NCBI RefSeq assembly: GCF_900129245.1
Contig: NZ_FQUT01000016.1
Location: forward strand, 1-64,000
Direction: 5' to 3'
DNA: 64,000 bases
Source: Chryseobacterium arachidis
Lineage (GTDB): Bacteria; Bacteroidota; Bacteroidia; Flavobacteriales; Weeksellaceae
Shown: positions 58,977 through 64,000 of the stretch, in pieces
How positions within the stretch are numbered: position 1 is the stretch's first letter
How the letters are laid out: the number at the start of each line of letters is the position of its first letter
Translations under genes and position numbers: made by a program
Notes under the pieces: generated by a model
Databases searched by the model: none
Told to the model about the DNA's origin: nothing
Seen by the model: only the letters and a program-made list of their open reading frames with translations

Positions 58977-60839
58977 TTAACGTCCTAAATAGACTAATAA
59001 AACGTTAATATCTGCGGGAGAAACTCCACTGATTCTTCCAGCTTGGGCAATCGTTTTTGGTTTTACATTAGACATTTTTTGTTTCGCTTCCGCAGACAAG
59101 CTGGAAATTTTTGTATAATCGAAATCCTCAGGAATTTTAATATTTTCCAAACGATTTAGCTTGGCAACGTTTTCTTTTTCCTTTTCAATATAACCTTTAT
59201 ATTTGATGTTCACTTCAGCCTGTTCTCTAATTTCATCGTCATAAGTAGAAGAAACTTCTTTAATAAAATCAATTTCATCCAGTTTTTCCAACGTCATATT
59301 AGGTCTTGTAAGAATTTGTGCTGCTCTGAAAGCCTGATCAACGGGACTGCTTTCGATTGTTTCTAAAATAGGATTTATAACTCCCGGTTTTAAAGAAGTT
59401 TCCCGTAAAAAGGTTTCAAGTTCTTGACTTTTAGTTACTTTCTCTTCAACTCTCTTTAATCTGTCTTCTTTTGCTAAACCTAAATCAAAAGCTCTCTTCG
59501 TCAATCTGATATCTGCATTATCCTGTCTTAAAAGAAGTCTGTATTCAGCTCGTGAAGTAAACATTCTGTAAGGTTCTTCTGTACCTTTTGTAATCAAATC
59601 GTCTACTAAAACACCGATATACGCTTCGTCTCTATTCAAGATAAATTCGTCTTTTTCGAATACTTTATTATGTGCATTGATCCCTGCAATTAATCCTTGT
59701 CCGGCTGCTTCTTCATAACCGGTTGTACCGTTTATTTGCCCTGCGAAGTATAAATTATCGATCAATTTTGTTTCTAAAGTATGCTTTAATTGAGTAGGAG
59801 GGAAGTAGTCATATTCAATAGCATAGCCTGGACGGAATACTTTTACGTTTTCAAATCCCGGAATATGCTTCATTGCTTTGATCTGAACATCTTCCGGAAG
59901 AGAAGAACTGAATCCGTTTACATAGATTTCTACGGTTTTCCAACCTTCAGGTTCTACGAATAATTGATGTCTGTTTCTCTCTGCAAAACGGTTAATTTTA
60001 TCCTCGATACTTGGACAATATCTAGGTCCTAAACTTTGAATTGTACCATTGAACATCGGACTTCTGTCGAAGCCTTCACGTAGAATATCATGTACTGTTT
60101 CGTTGGTGTAAACGATGTGGCAGCTTAATTGTTTGGTTAATTTAGGTGTATCTAAATAGCTGAATTTTTGAGGGTTTTCATCTCCTTTTTGTTCTTCCAT
60201 TTTAGAATAATCAAGGCTTCTTCCATCTACTCTCGGTGGAGTACCAGTCTTCATTCTTCCTGCTTCAAATCCTAAAGAAACCAATTGTTCCGTAATCCCA
60301 AAAGCTCTCGGTTCGCCCATTCTTCCACCTCCTAATTGTTTGTCTCCAACATGGATCAAACCGTTAAGGAAAGTTCCGTTTGTAAGAACTACAGACTTGG
60401 ATCTTATCTCTATTCCTAATGAAGTCACCACTCCTGCCACCTTACCATTTTCGATAATAAGCTGCTTTACCATGTCCTGAAAGAAATCCAGGTTGGGTGT
60501 ATTTTCTAATGCTAAACGCCATTCTTCTGCGAACAGCATTCTGTCATTTTGTGTTCTTGGAGACCACATTGCAGGACCTTTTGAAAGGTTAAGCATCTTG
60601 AATTGTATTGCAGATTTGTCTGCTACAATTCCTGAATATCCTCCCATCGCATCGATCTCTCTTACAATCTGTCCTTTTGCGATTCCGCCCATCGCGGGGT
60701 TGCAGCTCATCTGTCCGATGGTTTGCATATTCATAGTAACGAGCAGCGTTTTTGAACCTAAATTTGCGGCTGCTGCGGCTGCCTCACAACCTGCATGGCC
60801 AGCGCCTACTACGATTACATCATATATTTCTGAAATCAT
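58977..60839 (-). CDS. mnmG: tRNA uridine 5-carboxymethylaminomethyl modification enzyme MnmG (GidA)
   Basis: A 620-residue FAD-binding protein that with MnmE makes (c)mnm5 modification of U34. FAD motif GAGHAGCEAA (about 12-21), RTQNDRMLFAEEW and the family PRxPEGWKTVEI-type region (EPEGWKTVEIYVNG) are intact; the C-terminal helical domain (residues 550-620, EDFDYTKISSLSAEAKQKMS; ending VLLVYLGR) is complete. In many bacteria mnmG/gidA lies beside oriC. Here it is flanked by two parS palindromes. Confidence 0.97.
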   Translation of the reverse strand: MISEIYDVIVVGAGHAGCEAAAAAANLGSKTLLVTMNMQTIGQMSCNPAMGGIAKGQIVREIDAMGGYSGIVADKSAIQFKMLNLSKGPAMWSPRTQNDRMLFAEEWRLALENTPNLDFFQDMVKQLIIENGKVAGVVTSLGIEIRSKSVVLTNGTFLNGLIHVGDKQLGGGRMGEPRAFGITEQLVSLGFEAGRMKTGTPPRVDGRSLDYSKMEEQKGDENPQKFSYLDTPKLTKQLSCHIVYTNETVHDILREGFDRSPMFNGTIQSLGPRYCPSIEDKINRFAERNRHQLFVEPEGWKTVEIYVNGFSSSLPEDVQIKAMKHIPGFENVKVFRPGYAIEYDYFPPTQLKHTLETKLIDNLYFAGQINGTTGYEEAAGQGLIAGINAHNKVFEKDEFILNRDEAYIGVLVDDLITKGTEEPYRMFTSRAEYRLLLRQDNADIRLTKRAFDLGLAKEDRLKRVEEKVTKSQELETFLRETSLKPGVINPILETIESSPVDQAFRAAQILTRPNMTLEKLDEIDFIKEVSSTYDDEIREQAEVNIKYKGYIEKEKENVAKLNRLENIKIPEDFDYTKISSLSAEAKQKMSNVKPKTIAQAGRISGVSPADINVLLVYLGR

Positions 60840-60885
60840 CTTTTATTGCTTGTTTTAAGCCTTAATTTTTAATTTAATTTACAAA

Positions 60886-60901
60886 TGTTTCACGTGAAAC
60901 A
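60886..60901. other. parS site 2 (ParB binding)
   Basis: TGTTTCACGTGAAACA again, inside a perfect 26-bp palindrome (60881-60906; arms ACAAATGTTTCAC and its complement). It sits 46 bases upstream of mnmG, 1.93 kb from parS site 1. Confidence 0.85.
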
Positions 60902-60944
60902 TTTGTAAATTTTATAGTCTAAAATCTCTTTTATTGTGCTTTAC

Positions 60945-61026
60945 TTAGCCCCGATCGCAGCATTTGTTTGAGCTCGTTTTCTTTTTTAAAAAGAAAACAG
61001 CGAGTGCGGAGAGCGGGAAATAGCTC
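60945..61026. repeat. Hairpin-forming intergenic repeat element
   Basis: Between ybeY and parS site 2. A central stem, CTCG-TTTTCTTTTT / AAAAAGAAAA-CAG-CGAG (60973-61004), is flanked by TTAGCCCCGATCGCAG on the left and GCGGAGAGCGGGAAATAGCTC on the right. I recall a similar motif (TAGCCCCGAT ... GCGGACAGC) as a dispersed flavobacterial repeat. It has no coding potential. Confidence 0.55.
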
Positions 61027-61094
61027 TAAAAAAAAATAGAGATTTAGAGGTTTTGAAATGTAATAATTTCTCTGTCTCTGAATCTCCAATTTCT

Positions 61095-61502
61095 TTATCT
61101 GTATTTTGCTAAATAATGATCTTCTTTACTTCGCATCAACTTTTCTTCTTCCTCGGTTTTATCTTTGTAACCTGAGAGGTGAAGAATGCCGTGGGCTAAA
61201 ACCCGCCTTAGTTCTTCTTCATATTCTCGGGATAGAGTAGAAGCGTTATCGGAAATCCGCTGCAAAGATACGAAAATCTCTCCGCTTATAGTCTTTCCTT
61301 TTACATAGTCGAAAGTGATGATATCTGTATAGTAATCATGCTGTAAATAATCCTGATTTACCTTCAGTAAATATTCGTCGTCGCAGAAAATATAATTGAT
61401 TTCGCCTAACTTTTTTTCTTCTGAAAGAATAATGTCTTCCAGCCATTTTTTGTACTCTGTATTTACCGTTTCAGGTAAGTTTTCGTAAAAGAACTGTATC
61501 AT
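61095..61502 (-). CDS. ybeY: YbeY endoribonuclease/rRNA maturation factor
   Basis: A 135-residue metal-dependent RNase involved in 16S rRNA 3'-end maturation and ribosome quality control. The motif is AHGILHLSGYKDKTEEEE; the usual H-x3-H-x5-H zinc triad (HGxxHxxGYDH) keeps the first two His, but the third position is Asp-Lys rather than His, as I recall in Bacteroidota members. Length is slightly short (E. coli 155). Overlap-free, seven bases before the patatin gene's end. Confidence 0.88.
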   Translation of the reverse strand: MIQFFYENLPETVNTEYKKWLEDIILSEEKKLGEINYIFCDDEYLLKVNQDYLQHDYYTDIITFDYVKGKTISGEIFVSLQRISDNASTLSREYEEELRRVLAHGILHLSGYKDKTEEEEKLMRSKEDHYLAKYR

Positions 61503-61509
61503 ATTTTTA

Positions 61510-63669
61510 TTAAAACCAGTGTCCTAAAATTACACTGAATATACCTTTTTGATCATTTTTAAGTGAATGGCTGAAGTTTATTTTTATCTGCCCGAAAGGA
61601 GATTTGTAACCAGCCGTTACTCCAACGGAGCTATAATTTAACTTAGCTGCATCTTCGAAAGTTATATCATCCGATAGATTTGCGAAAGAAAAATTTCCGC
61701 TTAAGAAATAATTTTTATTGAATTTAAACTGCACATCGTTGGAAACCAAAATTACATTATTGGTATTAAGCTGCCCAAAATAAAATCCGGAGAAACTTCT
61801 GAAGTTAACAATATTCTGTTCGAAAATTCCTCCTAATCTATACTGATAAAATTTATGAAGATTTTCTCCCAGTGTAATCCCCCCATACAAATTCAAGCGA
61901 TAGGCAAATTGTTTGGTAAGTGGGATATTGATTCTAATATCTGCTTTTATCTGAACTAATCTTTTATCAACTTCAGATTTCAGAAGATCTATAACTTTAC
62001 CTTCTGCGTTAATATAAATCCCGCGGGTAGGGAAGTCTTTATCGTTTTGGGTATCACTCTTTAAAAATGCATACGGATTCAGAAATCGATTAGACTGCTT
62101 GTTAATACCGTTGATCTCGGCTTGGAAATAATCGTGGCTAATTCCGCCTCCTATGGCAAATTTATCCCTCCATACAGATTGAATATAAGCTTCATTACGC
62201 AACCATTCCCATTTTGCAGTTTCATTGTTGTTGATGTCTTTTAAATTAAAGCTCATTCCGGATGAATAAATTCCGAATCCAGGAATATATCCGTTATCAA
62301 TAAAATAGTTTAAATAGTATCTTGGCTTGTCTCCAACAATAACATCTAAAGAAAGATTTGAATTTTTGAAAAGCAATCTTTTTGCAGAATAATTGATCAA
62401 TAATCCTGTCTTAAAGATCTCGTCATAATGCAATCCAAATTTTAGGAAATGCCGGGTATCATCTTCCGTTACGTATAACTTTAGATAATTGGATTCGTTT
62501 TCTGAAATTATATCGTAGTTGATGAATTTATAATTGTTCGTAGCAACAAGTTTGTCAATTTTTTTATTGATGCTTCCATAGGTTTGAAGAGAGGGAAGGC
62601 GCAGTGCCATTTTCCCGAGAACGTAGTTTTTCCCGTAAATTCTGCTTCCTTCTATAGAAATACTGTCAATCTTATATACGTTCGAATAAATCGGATTAAT
62701 TTGCTGTCTGAGACGGTCAAAAGGACGCTTTGGAAGTTCGTTGAGAATATCTGCATATTTCAGACCTTCTACGTAGCCGCTGTCGAGGATTTTTTTCTTA
62801 TCGTCATAGCTTGTAGCCGTCATTCCTTTCAGATTAGGCTTGATATTAATATCTGTATATCTATATTGTCTTCGGGTATCTTTTTTAATTCCGAAATCAA
62901 TAACCTGGTTTAAAATGCTGATGATATTATTTAAGTCTTCTCTTTTAGAAAGATCCTGATTAAGATCCACACCGATCACAATATCTATTCCTTTATCTTT
63001 TAATGGTTTTGAAGGATAATTTACAGACATGGCGCCGTCTATGTAAATGCTGTCGCCAATTTTCACAGGATCGATGAGCGAAGGAAAGGCAGAACTTGCC
63101 ATAATGGATTGTACCAAATCTCCTTTCTCAAAGATCTCCATATTGCCACTTTCAAGATTGGTCGCTACGCACATGAAAGGAATCGGTAGCTTTGAAAAAT
63201 CATCAATATTCGAAACGTTCTTGAAAAGTTCTTTTAATAAATAAACATTTTTCTGTCCGGAACTGATGGAAGAGGGCAGGGTAATTTTACCGTTTTTTAA
63301 AGGAATAGAAAAAAGATATTTATCGACTGATTTATTGTAAAAAGATGTTTCCTGACGTTTTGCCTTCGGATCCATAATTAATGAATAGAAATCTGTATCC
63401 ATTACAATCTTTTCAATTTCCTTTCCGGAATATCCAGACGCATACAAACCGCCGACAATGGCCCCCATGCTGGTTCCTGCTATATAATCTACTTTTACTC
63501 CTAAAGAATCTAATACTTTAAGGACTCCGACATGAGAAAATCCTTTAGCTCCGCCACCTGCAAGCGAAAGTCCGATTCTTGGATTTTTAGGAATCACCAG
63601 ATCTTTTTTCACCTGAGAATGGATCAGTAATAATTGAAATACAAACAAAATCAGCAGGAGCTTTCTCAT
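61510..63669 (-). CDS. Patatin-like phospholipase with C-terminal outer membrane barrel
   Basis: A 719-residue protein of the PlpD type. Signal peptide MRKLLLILFVFQLLLIHSQ. N-terminal patatin domain (about 25-330): oxyanion loop SLAGGGAKGFSHVG, nucleophile Ser in GTSMGAIVGG (about 66-76), catalytic Asp in DGAMSVNYP. A POTRA-like link (about 330-400) leads to a BamA-like 16-strand barrel (about 410-719) ending in GHWF. It acts in the outer membrane and may be released. Four bases downstream of alr. Confidence 0.88.
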   Translation of the reverse strand: MRKLLLILFVFQLLLIHSQVKKDLVIPKNPRIGLSLAGGGAKGFSHVGVLKVLDSLGVKVDYIAGTSMGAIVGGLYASGYSGKEIEKIVMDTDFYSLIMDPKAKRQETSFYNKSVDKYLFSIPLKNGKITLPSSISSGQKNVYLLKELFKNVSNIDDFSKLPIPFMCVATNLESGNMEIFEKGDLVQSIMASSAFPSLIDPVKIGDSIYIDGAMSVNYPSKPLKDKGIDIVIGVDLNQDLSKREDLNNIISILNQVIDFGIKKDTRRQYRYTDINIKPNLKGMTATSYDDKKKILDSGYVEGLKYADILNELPKRPFDRLRQQINPIYSNVYKIDSISIEGSRIYGKNYVLGKMALRLPSLQTYGSINKKIDKLVATNNYKFINYDIISENESNYLKLYVTEDDTRHFLKFGLHYDEIFKTGLLINYSAKRLLFKNSNLSLDVIVGDKPRYYLNYFIDNGYIPGFGIYSSGMSFNLKDINNNETAKWEWLRNEAYIQSVWRDKFAIGGGISHDYFQAEINGINKQSNRFLNPYAFLKSDTQNDKDFPTRGIYINAEGKVIDLLKSEVDKRLVQIKADIRINIPLTKQFAYRLNLYGGITLGENLHKFYQYRLGGIFEQNIVNFRSFSGFYFGQLNTNNVILVSNDVQFKFNKNYFLSGNFSFANLSDDITFEDAAKLNYSSVGVTAGYKSPFGQIKINFSHSLKNDQKGIFSVILGHWF

Positions 63670-63673
63670 AGGC

Positions 63674-64000
63674 TTAATCTTTTACATAAATCCGTTTCAC
63701 TCGTGGCGAAATAGAGGTTAGAACTTCATAGGTTATCGTTTTGCAGTAAGCTGCGAATTCTTTCAGGCTTGGGTAAGCATTAAAAACAGTTACTGTATCG
63801 CCTTCTTTTACATTGGGAATGTGATCTATATTAATCATCATCATATCCATGCAAATGCTTCCGACAATTGGGGCGAGGGTTTTATTAACACCAACATTGC
63901 CAACCTGATTTCCGATCAGTCTTGGAATTCCGTCTGCATATCCAACGGGAATGGTAGCTATTTTTGTATTATGATCTGCTTTAAATCTTCGGCTGTAACC
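63674..64000 (-). CDS. alr: Alanine racemase, C-terminal part (likely MurF-Alr fusion), cut by window end
   Basis: The C-terminal 108 residues of alanine racemase with no start in the window. The joined frame reads GYSRRFKADHNTKIATIPVG, then PRLIGNQVG, VGSICMDMMMIN, PRVKRIYVKD. These are conserved parts of the Alr C-terminal domain, including the Met-Asp that closes the active site. In Bacteroidota this domain often forms the C-terminal half of a MurF-Alr fusion. Converts L- to D-alanine for peptidoglycan, matching the MurF role. Whether it is fused here cannot be seen. Confidence 0.85.
   Translation of the reverse strand, partial: GYSRRFKADHNTKIATIPVGYADGIPRLIGNQVGNVGVNKTLAPIVGSICMDMMMINIDHIPNVKEGDTVTVFNAYPSLKEFAAYCKTITYEVLTSISPRVKRIYVKD

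Noticed and set aside
1..64000. CRISPR arrays or an integrated phage
   Set aside because: I found no regularly spaced direct repeats and no set of phage structural genes. The single tailspike-like gene is isolated.

Overview
The window is AT-rich chromosomal DNA from a member of the Bacteroidota, most likely a Chryseobacterium-like flavobacterium (family Weeksellaceae). The reasons are Bacteroidota-type promoters (TTTG/TTG, about 19 bases, TAnnTTTG), a GLPGLI-family secreted protein, a large CarboxypepD_reg/TonB-type outer-membrane barrel, the type IX secretion lipoprotein PorW/SprE, FeoA-FeoB, GH92 and patatin-barrel families, and near absence of Shine-Dalgarno sequences. The genus is inferred from gene content and style, not from a marker search.

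Layout. 1-2.6 kb: a possible transposase start cut by the window edge, a Leu-Gly-Leu tRNA cluster with promoter and terminator, a DUF3127 protein with an SSB-like tail, aat and an EamA transporter. 2.7-16.7 kb: a TPR protein, glmM, the feoA-feoB-small Cys-rich protein operon, a GLPGLI protein, DinB, a TonB-type barrel, a cupin-like oxygenase, an unrecognised Cys-rich gene pair and an M14 peptidase. 17.0-28.1 kb: a dense minus-strand island built around NAD/ADP-ribose chemistry. 28.2-53.5 kb: mostly housekeeping and envelope genes (lepA, a BamA-like barrel, a GH92 gene broken by a stop codon, an ECF sigma operon, KdsC-like, maf, porW, tsaB, yraN, an S66 peptidase, rnr). 53.7-64 kb: rpiB, an AT-rich non-coding region with DnaA-box-like sites, pgk, an orphan tailspike-like beta-helix gene, a methyltransferase, mnmG flanked by two perfect parS palindromes, ybeY, a patatin-barrel protein and the end of alr.

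The main interest is the 17-28 kb island. It holds a PPP-type phosphatase, KptA, two ADP-ribosylglycohydrolases, a sirtuin, an SMI1/KNR4 membrane protein, a frameshifted YmdB-like macro domain, a PARG-like TIGR02452 protein, a second macro domain, a divergent short PurA homologue, a VWA protein, a small coiled-coil protein, a prolyl-4-hydroxylase-like dioxygenase, a NADAR hydrolase and, at its head, a Nudix-winged-helix regulator. Four copies of a 21-bp palindrome (TTWGYGT-N7-ACRCWAA) lie upstream of the regulator, of NADAR (two copies) and of the coiled-coil/VWA/PurA-like operon. Two copies overlap the -7 promoter element. I infer a Nudix-controlled ADP-ribose/NAD repair or de-ADP-ribosylation regulon, with the PurA-like, VWA and coiled-coil genes as its undescribed part.

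The second point is a possible replication-origin neighbourhood: a non-coding region with DnaA-like boxes (54.2-54.6 kb) and two parS sites (58.95 and 60.89 kb). Several genes carry single inactivating lesions: the GH92 gene, the YmdB-like macro gene, a 139-codon gene at 47.5-48.0 kb, and probably the tail of a membrane protein at 46.3 kb. These could be real decay or assembly errors.
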